From contig CM066740.1 in assembly GCA_033961575.1 (NCBI GenBank), positions 90,255,117-90,319,116 of the forward strand: 64,000 bases of DNA. The letters are read 5' to 3'. Every line of letters starts with the position of its first letter. Position 1 is the stretch's first letter. A program made the position numbers and the translations under genes. This document shows positions 54,701 through 57,405 of the stretch, one piece after another. The notes beneath the pieces were generated by a model. It saw nothing but the letters and a program-made list of their open reading frames with translations. It made no database searches and was not told where the DNA came from. Source of the DNA: Aselliscus stoliczkanus. Lineage: Eukaryota > Chordata > Mammalia > Chiroptera > Hipposideridae.

Positions 54701-57405
54701 TTTAAAAACCATTTCTAAGTTATGAAGCACCATGCATGTTAGTGAACAGATTCATAGCAGCATTTTTGTAACAGCCTAAAGTTGTACACAACCCAAATAA
54801 ATGGTTGCCAACAAAAGTGAGTCAGTAAAAAAACTGTGGTGTCTCCACTATTCGGCAACAACATGGGTAAATCTCAAATCTCAAATTATGCTGAGTTTAA
54901 AAGTCAGACCAAAAAAAAAGGATATACATGATGTCATTTATATAAAATTCTGGAAAATGCAAACTGATGATCTATGGTGTGAGAAAGCTGATTGCCAGGC
55001 AGACGGGGAGGGTGGTGGCGAGTGGACTCACAGGGGCACCATGGAACTTTTAGGGCTGATGACCATGTGCATTATCTTAAAGGTGATGAGGGCTTCGTGA
55101 GTGCATACATGTTATCAAATTATAGACTTTAAATATGTACAGTTTATTGTATCTTAATTATACGTCAATAAAGCTATTAAGTTGATAGCAATATATAGAT
55201 TTAAATAGGTATCCAATTTGTCTGCTCTATATATTAAAAAGAAAAAAAACATAGATGCTGATATTTTTCTTAAAAAAATAAACAACTTACTTTGCATTTC
55301 CAGCCATTGGTTGGTACTGATTTCATAACTGGTTGAAGACAAAAAGTATGATACCCTTTGTCACACGTATCACACACTAGCATCTTGCTATCTTCTCCCG
55401 ATTGTCTAAAAAATAAGATAGCATTAATGATGCCTGATCTTTACACTTATGTTTGTAACATAAGTAATCATCTCGAGTAAAGAATCAACCCTGGGAACTG
55501 TCCAGTCCATCAGCACTTCAGCGTCTGTTCTGTCTGCGCACAGAGAGTGGCAAAGGCAACCCACCCCCTGGAGGCCGGGACAGGCAGCTCCCCGCGGTCC
55601 CTACAGGACTGGCCTTCCTGCGCTCACCTAGGGGGAGCCCGCGCTACTCATCTGGGGATTCCTGCAAAGAAGGAGGGTTATGGCACGATGGCTGACCCTG
55701 GCGCTCCCTCTCTGGGCATCTCATAGCCATCCTTTCCTGGGCAGCTACAACTGACAGGTGATGCTGCGTGGAAAGGAGCAAACCACAGCACAGGGAACTG
55801 GCAAGACACTGTCAGATCATAAAAAGAGGATCCAATTGGACATCAGACCTATATTTGTATGCAGACTGCTGTTGTTTTAAGCTGTGTGACTCCAGAATAA
55901 CTTGGACTTGAGTTCTCTTAGTTTCAGAAAAAACATGTGAATAATAACCAAAGATTACTGTGAGAATTAAGTTTAATTCTGGTTGAAGAGCTCAGAATAT
56001 TCATTAAGCAGTAAGTGCTAAATCAATAGGGATAAGAATAATAATCTTCTCATTATTATTAAGAACTGTACTCAAAAACTCGGCCTTGATTCTTGGCTAT
56101 TACTCTCAGACACTAAGAATTTAATTCAAGAGGGAAGAGAACTAACGGGGATGCAAGAAGAAAGGCTGAGAGGAGCCGCTGAATAAAACCTAGGGGTAAA
56201 TGGAAGTAAAAAGGAAGATGGGTTAGTTGGCCTCCGCTTACTCCTCATTTGGCTACAAAGTCTACATATAAAATTGCACATTTTATCTCTTTACATGGAA
56301 AGATCTTGGAGGAAAAGCACTCTTGCTTCAAGTTCTCTTATTGTCTCCCAAGAAACTAGGCACAGATACAAGGTGCCAAATAAATGTTTACTGAAATTTT
56401 CTTTAATTTTGACCAAAATATAAAAGCACGTGGTCCTGCTCACTCCACATAACTCTTAAGATATTGATGCTTATTGTTATCAAATTAAATTATGAAAAGA
56501 ACAGACTGATTCTGACAGTGGTGGGCATAATTTCTCCTGGTCACGAAAGTCCTCAGCTTGTGAATAATTTGAAGACTGCGCTAGATGTGGGTAACATCCC
56601 CAAATTATCATGCTAATTAGTAGCATGAGGAAAAAATAAAATCACACAAAAGATTGGAGAAATGATCTAAGGATGGAATACAACCAACTGGAAAAGATAA
56701 CCTCATCGCAAGTGTTTAAATGCCACACGACACTTTATTTCAGTATTATGTGACTAGCGTACCTGGCGGTAACTGTATTTCAAATTGATACAGACTTTTT
56801 GTAAACGGTACTCTGAGTATAAATTGTTCCTGAGATGGCAGGTGGCTCGCTCTAATGACTACCCTCTGTAGTTAGAGGCTTGTTTTCCTATTCAATCTCC
56901 TCCCCAGTCTTCCTCCACAAAAGCTGCTCTATTTTCTTACTGCTGATTTATTTCAAGTTATTAATATCATTCATTTAGAAACTGTTGGCCAAGTTAAATT
57001 AGCGTTATAGGCAACCCGAGGAATTTAAATTATTCAAATTAGTTTTGGTTTAGGCTTGTTTCAAAGCCATCTTTAAAGGCTGAGCCACACCTAGCGTTTA
57101 GTTTTTCAGTAAGACATGGCGGCGCACGGGGATGAGCTGCGGGAGGAAGAGGCTTAGCAGACCACACAAACCTTTGGCGCCCAGCGCAGCCTCTCAAAGC
57201 CGATACACACCTTTGAGTCGACACGGAACTTACTTGCAGTTCTGGCACACCTTGCACTCGGGACATTGCCACCCTGCACGTTTTAATGGAGTGACCGCTA
57301 TATCCAGGCACATTCCATGATAGTGCTGACCACAAGTAGTACAAAAGAACTGATCTAAGAGGTCGCCGGGGCTGTCGCACACTGCACAGTTTGCATCTTC
57401 CTTTG
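2007..57405 (-). CDS. KMT2C: KMT2C (MLL3), partial gene: 24 internal coding exons
   Basis: KMT2C is a nuclear histone H3 lysine-4 methyltransferase. It is the scaffold and catalytic subunit of a COMPASS-like complex with WDR5, RBBP5, ASH2L, DPY30, KDM6A, PTIP and NCOA6 that marks enhancers with H3K4me1 (known for the family). The identification rests on near-identity of the translated exons to the two N-terminal PHD clusters, for example [11 protein letters not shown] and [20 protein letters not shown]. The 24 exons sum to 3,663 bases, equal to 1,220 whole codons plus split codons at both ends, and the phases match at every junction. The HMG box, FYRN/FYRC and SET regions lie beyond the low-coordinate edge and the N terminus beyond the high edge. 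KMT2D is the paralogue, but the linkers match KMT2C. Exon numbers given below are inferred from the recalled human gene. Confidence 0.97.
2222..2254 (-). CDS. KMT2C: KMT2C 33-base exon (about exon 30)
   Basis: A 33-base exon encoding [11 protein letters not shown] and the first base of Glu, matching human [17 protein letters not shown] exactly. The acceptor is TTCTATCCTAG/GAGC and the donor CCAG/GTACTT. It lies only 89 bases from the next exon, so that small intron is near the lower limit for efficient splicing. Phase 1 on both sides makes it skippable in frame. Confidence 0.93.
2437..2574 (-). CDS. KMT2C: KMT2C exon (about exon 29): [17 protein letters not shown] segment
   Basis: Encodes [40 protein letters not shown] and [26 protein letters not shown] is conserved. 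The only nearby AG gives three residues (AGL) before DIGPV that I do not recall in human, so this may be a shifted acceptor. The donor is GATG/GTAAAA. The length of 138 bases keeps phase 1 on both sides. Confidence 0.91.
2575..3923 (-). other. KMT2C intron between exons at 2574 and 3924
   Basis: AT-rich intronic sequence with a short CA run near 3861. I see no gene, clear mobile element or RNA. Confidence 0.7.
3924..4028 (-). CDS. KMT2C: KMT2C exon (about exon 28): acidic segment with two possible donors
   Basis: Encodes [55 protein letters not shown] is an acidic amphipathic motif nearly identical to human. The chosen donor is CTCAG/GTACAT because human has four more residues after AKS. A second GT lies 12 bases earlier (TCAG/GTGATC, exon border 3936), also in frame. 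The acceptor is CTATATTTAG. Confidence 0.92.
4490..5235 (-). mobile_element. L2-like LINE stretch, reverse orientation
   Basis: Purine-rich strand with GGCTTTGGCTCTAGTACAGG at one end and GACATATTTTGAAGGCAGAG followed by GACCAAGGGTTTCTGGCCTA at the other, the order expected for a reversed L2. Confidence 0.45.
5685..5801 (+). mobile_element. tRNA-derived SINE, short family
   Basis: Head GGGCCGGCCGAGTGGCG with GGTTAAGCGC (A-box region) and GGTTCGGATCCC (B box), then the family body GAGGGCCAGTGACACTGCCC and an A-rich tail. Flanked by an imperfect repeat (GTTCTGCCC / GTTCTCCCC). Confidence 0.9.
7357..7537 (-). CDS. KMT2C: KMT2C exon (about exon 27): Ser/Leu-rich linker
   Basis: Encodes [39 protein letters not shown] and [20 protein letters not shown] then [15 protein letters not shown] and [10 protein letters not shown] are conserved hydrophobic-acidic motifs of the kind used for co-activator contacts (inference). 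The acceptor is CTTTATCTAG and the donor CATG/GTACGT. Confidence 0.95.
9549..9576 (+). repeat. G-run cluster, possible G-quadruplex
   Basis: Five G runs of three or more separated by single T (GGGGTGGGGTGGGGGGGTGG and on). It is on the plus strand, which is the template strand of KMT2C. Confidence 0.7.
9762..9925 (+). mobile_element. tRNA-derived SINE, long family
   Basis: Head GGGCCAACCAAGTGGCTCAG with a B-box-like CAGTTCGATGCCC, then a body of GAGCTGAGCTGCC repeats and CAGGTGGCAGGATGGCTCAG, ending in an A-rich tail. Perfect 10-base target-site duplication AGTTATTAAA on both sides (9752-9761 and 9926-9935). A second family, related to the short one only in the head. Confidence 0.88.
9960..10120 (-). 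mobile_element. MIR-like remnant, reverse orientation
   Basis: GTGCAGTAGGTATTCCCACA and a later TTCAAGCCCAGGGCTCTGAC match the reversed MIR order, heavily decayed. Confidence 0.4.
10179..10286 (+). mobile_element. tRNA-derived SINE, short family
   Basis: Complete head, B box and body ending CACTGCCCTC with an A-rich tail. Forms an inverted pair with the copy at 10365-10490. Confidence 0.9.
10365..10490 (-). mobile_element. tRNA-derived SINE, short family, reverse orientation
   Basis: Reverse complement of the short family: T-rich tail, GAGGGCAGTGTCACTGGCCC and ending CGGCTGGCCC. Target-site duplication ACTATTTT at 10357-10364 and 10491-10498. Confidence 0.9.
11437..11567 (-). CDS. KMT2C: KMT2C exon (about exon 26): basic helical linker
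   Basis: Encodes [39 protein letters not shown] and [17 protein letters not shown] is another basic run. Human differs at L to R in DTLVD and S to N in TEST. The acceptor is CTGTTATTTCAG and the donor CAA/GTAATA. It ends in phase 0. Confidence 0.95.
11671..11810 (-). mobile_element. L1 3' end fragment, reverse orientation
   Basis: Contains TTTTATTGGGATATAATTGA and GTGTACAACATAATGATTTG, the reverse complement of a common L1 3' end. Confidence 0.65.
11826..11958 (+). mobile_element. tRNA-derived SINE, long family
   Basis: Same family as the copy at 9762, with a shorter internal GAGCTGCC repeat. Near-match flanking repeat AGTCATTT / AGTTATTT. Confidence 0.85.
13788..13907 (-). CDS. KMT2C: KMT2C exon (about exon 25): basic linker
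   Basis: Encodes [37 protein letters not shown] and [14 protein letters not shown] continues the conserved basic block. The acceptor context is a run of T followed by GGGGAGGGTAG, so a G-rich patch sits between the pyrimidine tract and the AG, which is unusual. The donor is GATG/GTATGG. The exon is 120 bases with phase 1 on both sides. Confidence 0.94.
14385..14615 (+). mobile_element. MIR
   Basis: Order and wording of a MIR: GCGATCTGGAGCCAACTGTA, CCTCACTGGTAAAATAGGAG, ATGAGGGTTAAATACATGTA and GTGCCTAGAACAGTGCCTGA. Confidence 0.75.
15292..15731 (+). mobile_element. Composite SINE-headed retroelement with VNTR-like body and AATAAA
   Basis: Starts as a normal short-family SINE up to CACTGCCCTC, then continues for about 310 bases of unrelated GC-rich sequence. 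Within it GTGAG recurs at 15459, 15479, 15500 and 15520, a 20-21 base period, with an earlier GTGAG at 15421. A unique segment follows, ending with AATAAA at 15691-15696 and a long A tail from 15703. AT-rich sequences at both ends share TTAAAA. The layout (SINE head, tandem body, polyadenylation signal, A tail) recalls SVA-type composite elements, but the sequence is not one I can name. Confidence 0.7.
15763..15825. mobile_element. Very short mariner-type remnant
   Basis: About 60 bases bounded by TACTGGGGGTGTCAAAAA and GGGGGGGCACCCTCTGTA, resembling the two ends of the 53327 element joined with the centre lost. Confidence 0.4.
16127..16255 (-). CDS. KMT2C: KMT2C exon (about exon 24): acidic then basic linker
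   Basis: Encodes [39 protein letters not shown] and PYRPG. An acidic, Ser-rich half is followed by a bipartite-type basic run ([10 protein letters not shown]). The acceptor is TTATTTTTTCCAG. The donor is CCAG/GTGGGG, weak at +3 to +6 but with a good exonic CAG. The exon is 129 bases with phase 1 at both ends, so skipping would be in frame. Confidence 0.95.
17003..17112 (+). mobile_element. tRNA-derived SINE, short family
   Basis: Complete copy with CpG-rich head and A tail, inserted into L2-like sequence. Flanking repeat GAAGATCCA / GAAGTTCCA. Confidence 0.9.
17424..17454 (-). mobile_element. SINE head fragment
   Basis: Only the reverse complement of the first 31 bases or so is present (CTTAACCATCACGCCATCGG then CCGGCCC). 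No body or tail. Confidence 0.6.
17825..17965 (+). mobile_element. Truncated L1 tail
   Basis: Short 5'-truncated tail with GAAGTATAACAATTACATTG, TTTTGTACACCTGAAACT and a long A run. Confidence 0.55.
18528..18740 (-). CDS. KMT2C: KMT2C exon (about exon 23): basic linker
   Basis: Encodes [40 protein letters not shown] and [20 protein letters not shown] then [11 protein letters not shown], about residues 1166-1237. [13 protein letters not shown] is a strong nuclear-localisation-like basic run. The acceptor is GTGTAATTTCAG and the donor CGCG/GTAATA. Near-identical to human (T to V and small acidic changes near the end). Confidence 0.96.
18741..19740 (-). other. KMT2C intron between exons at 18740 and 19741
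   Basis: One kilobase of AT-rich intron. I see no element or gene that I can support. Confidence 0.7.
19741..19806 (-). CDS. KMT2C: KMT2C exon (about exon 22): short 66-base linker exon
   Basis: Encodes [20 protein letters not shown] plus EL and the start of an Asp codon. Human has CCESS where this has CCDSS. The acceptor is TTTTCATTTCAG and the donor CTAG/GTAAAA. The length is a multiple of three with phase 1 on both sides, so skipping it would keep the frame. The [11 protein letters not shown] stretch has helical character. Confidence 0.94.
19807..20396 (-). other. KMT2C intron between exons at 19806 and 20397
   Basis: Contains an L1 3' end in plus orientation at about 19885-19975, ending in CCCCAATAAA. 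The rest is AT-rich. Confidence 0.7.
19885..19975 (+). mobile_element. L1 3' end of bat-like form
   Basis: Contains GGTACACTTGAAACCTATGT then TAACCATTGTCACCCCAATA and AA. I associate this tail with L1 copies in bat genomes; that is recollection, not a search. Confidence 0.55.
20397..20506 (-). CDS. KMT2C: KMT2C exon (about exon 21): last PHD finger of second cluster
   Basis: Encodes [20 protein letters not shown] and [16 protein letters not shown], about residues 1108-1144. It supplies the WMHAVC centre and the final FDCSMC zinc pair of the last finger in the cluster. It is identical to human in the part I recall. The acceptor is GGTCTTTGTAG and the donor AATG/GTAAGA. Confidence 0.97.
20507..21612 (-). 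other. KMT2C intron between exons at 20506 and 21613
   Basis: Contains three head-to-tail copies of a 54-base unit (21003-21164). No other feature. Confidence 0.75.
21003..21164. repeat. Tandem repeat, 3 x 54 bases
   Basis: Units start at 21003, 21057 and 21111 with TGCCCAGG..TTAACTGCT and end CCCCTGAAACCAAAGA. Units 1 and 3 look identical; unit 2 has three changes. Confidence 0.95.
21613..21777 (-). CDS. KMT2C: KMT2C exon (about exon 20): second-cluster linker finger
   Basis: Encodes [38 protein letters not shown] and [15 protein letters not shown], about residues 1053-1108. Seven C-x2-C pairs continue the zinc-binding array. Differences from recalled human are S to C in GATSAG (an extra cysteine) and CPVCYRNY to CPACHRHY. 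The acceptor is TTGGGTTTCAG and the donor GACAG/GTATTG. The intron on its upstream side is only 254 bases. Confidence 0.96.
22032..22213 (-). CDS. KMT2C: KMT2C exon (about exon 19): end of first and all of second finger of the second cluster
   Basis: Encodes [38 protein letters not shown] and [19 protein letters not shown] to KCKW, about residues 993-1053. It closes the first finger (GWRCLEC) and contains almost a whole second one (CEACGK, CDDC, YHTYC, GWKC). It matches human residue for residue as far as I can recall. The acceptor is CTTTTGCAG. The donor is AAATG/GTACTC, which departs from consensus at +4 and +5. It ends at codon position 2. Confidence 0.97.
22320..22530 (-). mobile_element. 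MIR-like remnant, reverse orientation
   Basis: GCTAACATTCACTGAGCGGC at the left and CCAGTTTATAGATGTGGTGA at the right follow the reversed MIR order. Confidence 0.5.
23995..24215. mobile_element. hAT-Charlie-type MITE remnant
   Basis: Contains TTTTCTGTAAAGGGTCAGAT, TTTGTGGGGCATATGGTCTG and CCACAGGTTACCGATCCCTG, the order of a common mammalian hAT MITE. I am not certain of the exact family name. Confidence 0.6.
25214..25237 (+). repeat. G-run cluster, possible G-quadruplex
   Basis: GGGGTGGGGGAGGGGGAGGG and on: four G runs with one-base loops, on the template strand of KMT2C. Confidence 0.7.
25660..26100 (+). mobile_element. L1 fragment, 5' or ORF1 region
   Basis: Resembles old L1 sequence upstream of or within ORF1: CAATCAAAAATTACTAG, a GATGAGGAGAAAAGATTAG stretch and AAATCCACTGGATGGGCTTA. 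Heavily decayed. Confidence 0.5.
26644..26748 (-). CDS. KMT2C: KMT2C exon (about exon 18): second PHD cluster, first finger
   Basis: A 105-base phase 0-0 exon encoding [20 protein letters not shown] then [15 protein letters not shown], about residues 958-992. It contains the first two zinc pairs (CVVC, CSQC) and the CYHPYC centre; the closing ligands are in the next exon. The acceptor is CTGACTTTCAG and the donor AAG/GTGAGA. Only a 207-base intron separates it from the upstream exon. Confidence 0.97.
26956..27057 (-). CDS. KMT2C: KMT2C exon (about exon 17): linker before second PHD cluster
   Basis: A 102-base phase 0-0 exon encoding [19 protein letters not shown] to [15 protein letters not shown], about residues 924-957. 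It is a Ser/Asp/Glu-rich linker directly before the second PHD cluster. The acceptor is CCTTTTTACAG. The donor is CAG/GTTTGA, a weak 5' splice site without A at +3. The final His replaces the human Asn. Confidence 0.95.
27325..27395. repeat. TG/TA-rich microsatellite
   Basis: Imperfect alternating purine-pyrimidine stretch, TGTGTGTGTACGTATG to TACACACATATATACATACA. Confidence 0.85.
27415..27700 (+). mobile_element. Ancient DNA-transposon-like fragment, copy 1 of 3
   Basis: Shares blocks with 37880-38095 and 60160-60445, for example AAATTGAGATGTGCTGTTAA and TACTGGGTCAAAAG, ending in TTATATTTCTTTTGGAGAAC. The family is not named with confidence; probably hAT-type. Confidence 0.5.
28315..28760 (+). 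mobile_element. L1M-type 3' UTR fragment
   Basis: Contains the typical order of an old L1 3' UTR: CCACTCCTACATATTCACCC, a stretch on AATAGCCAAAAAATGGAAGC, GTGAAATAAATCAGACC, and a final G-rich segment with TGCCTGGGGGAGG. No coding capacity. Confidence 0.65.
29319..29435 (-). CDS. KMT2C: KMT2C exon (about exon 16): Gly/Arg-rich basic segment
   Basis: A 117-base phase 0-0 exon of 39 codons encoding [30 protein letters not shown] and GMGALVLPG. It resembles RGG-type or AT-hook nucleic-acid-binding stretches. The exon is very GC- and CpG-rich against AT-rich flanks. The acceptor is CTGCCTTACAG and the donor GGG/GTAAGT. Differences from human are conservative (S to A, V to M). Confidence 0.95.
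29436..31671 (-). other. KMT2C intron between exons at 29435 and 31672
   Basis: Contains a MIR-like remnant (29900-30015). From 30140 to 31670 it is very AT-rich with nothing I can name. Confidence 0.7.
29900..30015 (-). mobile_element. MIR-like remnant, reverse orientation
   Basis: AAGGACTTGGTCCGAGGTCA followed by CTAACCACTGCTCCGCACTG is the reversed MIR 5' region. Confidence 0.55.
31672..31791 (-). CDS. KMT2C: KMT2C exon (about exon 15): conserved linker with WS motifs
   Basis: A 120-base phase 0-0 exon of 40 codons encoding [20 protein letters not shown] to [16 protein letters not shown], about residues 845-884. It is nearly identical to human (IWS there, LWS here) although no named domain covers it, so it is probably a binding segment. 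The acceptor is CATATCCTAG and the donor GTG/GTAAAT. It follows an 8.2-kb intron. Confidence 0.95.
32549..32667 (+). mobile_element. tRNA-derived SINE, short family
   Basis: Complete copy ending in a CAAA-repeat tail. Perfect 11-base target-site duplication AGTTAAAATAA (32538-32548 and 32668-32678). Confidence 0.92.
32998..33360. promoter_or_regulatory. Weak CpG-rich patch in intron
   Basis: Densest at 33005-33125 (GGCCGCGGAGGGGACCCGGG and GCTGCGCACAGCGCGCC). Smaller and less dense than the 52-kb island, so it may be GC-rich decayed sequence only. Confidence 0.35.
33430..33900 (+). mobile_element. L2-like LINE stretch
   Basis: Contains AAAATGTCAATCTGATCAAG and AAACACACGCCCTGCCTGCT, the order seen in L2. 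Decayed and GC-rich. Confidence 0.4.
35173..35250. repeat. Tandem duplication, 2 x 39 bases
   Basis: CCCGAGCAGACTTCACACCT with the following GGTCATCCCGGAGGTGA occurs at 35173 and again at 35212 without change. Confidence 0.95.
36272..36640. repeat. Minisatellite, about 10 units of 34-37 bases
   Basis: Units of the form CCACACCATGTATGTGGTGC then AGTGTCACAGGTGTAA. Ten copies vary by a CAC insertion, GTGG or GTGA, and AGGT or AGGC. Open frames on the minus strand across it are a by-product of the periodicity. Confidence 0.95.
37034..37155 (+). mobile_element. tRNA-derived SINE, short family
   Basis: Complete copy with several substitutions (GAGAGATGCGG in the head), CAAA-type tail, and TAGGGT repeated on both sides. 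Appears somewhat older than the other copies. Confidence 0.88.
37408..37458. repeat. AAAGA/AAAAG simple repeat
   Basis: Run of GAAA then AAAAG units, about 50 bases, purine only. Confidence 0.95.
37880..38095 (+). mobile_element. Ancient DNA-transposon-like fragment, copy 2 of 3
   Basis: Shares the block ACATTGGGTTAAATATGACA and the end GTATTTCTATTGGACAACAC with the other two copies. The left part is missing. Confidence 0.5.
40019..40728 (-). CDS. KMT2C: KMT2C exon (about exon 14): 710-base disordered linker exon
   Basis: The largest exon here encodes [20 protein letters not shown] through KMEVTETVE and [16 protein letters not shown] to [20 protein letters not shown] and [13 protein letters not shown], about residues 604-844. 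The last 35 residues are strongly conserved and basic (AT-hook-like GRPRSK). The middle is low-complexity and has diverged far from human, with many added Ala, Pro and Gly codons and high GC. The acceptor is AATTTTGTAG and the donor CAG/GTAGGG. The exon ends in phase 0. The Tyr of PTTY corresponds to a site often reported for truncating variants in human (about Y816). Confidence 0.96.
40729..42304 (-). other. KMT2C intron between exons at 40728 and 42305
   Basis: AT-rich. A short MIR-like piece is visible near 41035-41115. No other feature. Confidence 0.65.
41035..41115 (-). mobile_element. MIR-like remnant, reverse orientation
   Basis: GGAAAGTGAGGCCCAGTGAT resembles the MIR core in reverse. 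Short and uncertain. Confidence 0.35.
42305..42382 (-). CDS. KMT2C: KMT2C exon (about exon 13): short, fast-evolving linker exon
   Basis: This 78-base exon encodes [20 protein letters not shown] to RGPRSP. Its AVQ start and the DPSESL core align with human AVQVHTEEQQKSHPSESLD and the length is the same, but most other residues differ. The acceptor is ATTCGCAG/CAG and the donor CCGG/GTAAGC, so the last G joins AA of the next exon to make Glu. Identification depends on position, length, phase and the PSESL motif, so it is slightly less secure than its neighbours. Confidence 0.87.
42383..43286 (-). other. KMT2C intron between exons at 42382 and 43287
   Basis: AT-rich intron of about 900 bases. 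I see nothing in it. Confidence 0.7.
43287..43400 (-). CDS. KMT2C: KMT2C exon (about exon 12): acidic linker
   Basis: Encodes [20 protein letters not shown] to [18 protein letters not shown]. It carries the conserved EMEVEGPE and AANKDV motifs, about residues 541-578. No folded domain is visible and the composition is acidic and disordered. The acceptor is TTCTATTAAG and the donor GATG/GTAAGA. It enters at codon position 2 and leaves after position 1. Identity to human is moderate. Confidence 0.93.
43567..43674 (-). mobile_element. tRNA-derived SINE, short family, reverse orientation
   Basis: T tail, GAGGGCAGTGTCACTGGCCC and ending CGGCCGGCCC. Target-site duplication ATATTTACATTTTT on both sides. 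Confidence 0.92.
43765..43889 (-). mobile_element. tRNA-derived SINE, short family, reverse orientation
   Basis: Near-consensus copy ending CACTCGGCCGGCCC. A perfect 17-base target-site duplication (GGCATTGTCTTACTTTA) sits at 43726-43742 and 43890-43906, indicating a recent insertion. Confidence 0.94.
44469..44629 (-). CDS. KMT2C: KMT2C exon (about exon 11): last finger of the first PHD cluster and start of acidic linker
   Basis: Encodes [19 protein letters not shown] to [14 protein letters not shown], then an acidic tail with [13 protein letters not shown], about residues 487-540. WVHLEC and YICMYC supply the last zinc ligands of the first cluster. The acceptor is TTATCACTGCAG and the donor ACAG/GTAAAC. 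The tail after CKHL differs clearly from human (human reads GAEMDRLQPGEEVE), as expected where the fold ends and disordered linker begins. Confidence 0.95.
44630..45188 (-). other. KMT2C intron between exons at 44629 and 45189
   Basis: A 559-base intron carrying one SINE (44801-44900) with a perfect 17-base target-site duplication. Confidence 0.75.
44801..44900 (-). mobile_element. tRNA-derived SINE, short family, reverse orientation
   Basis: Complete copy with a short T-rich tail. Perfect 17-base target-site duplication AAGGACCTGGCATTTCT at 44784-44800 and 44901-44917. Confidence 0.94.
45189..45358 (-). CDS. KMT2C: KMT2C exon (about exon 10): Cys-rich zinc-binding module
   Basis: Encodes [19 protein letters not shown] through [19 protein letters not shown] to DMLHCHMCK, about residues 430-486. 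Repeated C-x2-C pairs (CRIC, CVEC, CLVC, CDSC, CPFC, CHMC) mark the atypical Cys/His module between the second finger and the last finger of the first cluster. The acceptor is GGTGTTTAG/AAT and the donor AAAAG/GTAAGA. It is separated from the previous exon by a 9.9-kb intron rich in mobile elements. Confidence 0.96.
46090..48290 (+). mobile_element. Degraded LINE-1, 3' half
   Basis: Reads like an L1 ORF2 C-terminal region and 3' UTR with many stops: GCAAGGATGGTTAACTATCA, then a run with CAATGGAATAGACAAG, and the 3' UTR phrase TTGGCAAGGATGTGGGAGAG. Interrupted by the SINE at 47615. The largest open frame here (47002-47484, minus) is a reverse-strand shadow of it. Not functional. Confidence 0.75.
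47615..47730 (+). mobile_element. tRNA-derived SINE, short family, inserted in L1
   Basis: Complete copy (GGGCTTGCTGAGTGGCGCGG head) splitting the 3' part of an older L1. Tail AAATAAATAAATTAATATA. Confidence 0.9.
48355..48450 (-). mobile_element. tRNA-derived SINE, short family, reverse orientation
   Basis: T tail, family body and ending CTCAGCCGGCCC. Target-site duplication TAATTTTGAC at 48344-48353 and 48451-48460. Confidence 0.93.
48710..48770. repeat. TG/TA-rich microsatellite
   Basis: Alternating purine-pyrimidine stretch, GAGTGTGTGCGCACATGTGT to AAGTATATATATATTTG. Confidence 0.8.
51985..52430. promoter_or_regulatory. Intragenic CpG island
   Basis: About 450 bases of dense CpG and very high GC between AT-rich flanks, with GC boxes GGGCGGGGCC (52143) and CCCCGCCC (52117). 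It lies within the 9.9-kb intron and far from any exon. Four overlapping open frames on both strands follow from composition alone. It could be an alternative or antisense promoter or an enhancer; which is not decidable from sequence. Confidence 0.55.
53327..53570. mobile_element. Mariner/Tc1-type MITE
   Basis: About 240 bases with terminal inverted repeats: left GGTGCCAAAAAAAATGTATA and right, reversed, GTTGCCAAAAAAAATGTACA. TA dinucleotides flank both ends as expected for this superfamily. It has no intact transposase frame, although its interior keeps some coding-like similarity to mariner. Confidence 0.75.
54415..54485. repeat. TA/CA microsatellite
   Basis: Imperfect TATA and CACA run, for example ATATATATATACACACACGT, interrupted several times. 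Confidence 0.85.
54735..55175 (+). mobile_element. L1M-type 3' UTR fragment
   Basis: Same type of old L1 tail: CATAGCAGCATTTTTGTAAC, CAACATGGGTAAATCTCAAA, GTACAGTTTATTGTATCTTA and a final TACGTCAATAAAGCT. Confidence 0.7.
55291..55405 (-). CDS. KMT2C: KMT2C exon (about exon 9): PHD finger, first cluster, second finger
   Basis: Encodes [18 protein letters not shown] to VPTNGWKCK, about residues 391-429. This is the core of the second finger ([16 protein letters not shown]), with the conserved GW..C before the last zinc ligand. The acceptor is TTATTTTTTAG and the donor AAA/GTAAGT. It ends in phase 0, so the next exon begins with a whole Asn codon. Its sequence is essentially identical to the human protein as I recall it. 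Confidence 0.96.
55406..57233 (-). other. KMT2C intron between exons at 55405 and 57234
   Basis: Intronic sequence of 1.8 kb with no recognised element or gene. Confidence 0.65.
57234..57405 (-). CDS. KMT2C: KMT2C exon (about human exon 8): PHD finger, first cluster
   Basis: Translates from [14 protein letters not shown] to [13 protein letters not shown], about human residues 338-391. It holds a complete PHD-type zinc finger: Cys pairs NCAVC and CTTC, the HYHGMC centre and the terminal CPEC pair, and it opens the next finger with CQNC. The acceptor is TTAATTGTAG before CAAAGG and the donor is CAA/GTAAGT. The exon starts at codon position 2 and ends at position 2. The open frame runs on past both borders but loses homology there, which supports the splice sites. 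Confidence 0.96.

Larger units (their letters stand above)
45359..55290 (-). other. KMT2C intron between exons at 45358 and 55291
   Basis: The largest complete intron here. It holds a degraded L1 (46090-48290) with a SINE inserted at 47615, a further SINE (48355-48450), a CpG island (51985-52430), a mariner-type MITE (53327-53570), a coding-like fragment (53970-54210), a TA/CA microsatellite (54415-54485) and an L1M 3' end (54735-55175). 48500-51980 has mild GC variation but no gene I can support. Confidence 0.7.

Noticed and set aside
57039..57233. Extension of the exon frame downstream of the donor at 57234
   Set aside because: Homology to KMT2C stops exactly at CQNC and a strong GTAAGT donor is present.
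2007..57405. A duplicated, non-functional KMT2C segment of the BAGE type
   Set aside because: All 24 exons are open, correctly phased and bounded by AG/GT sites, with no disabling change.
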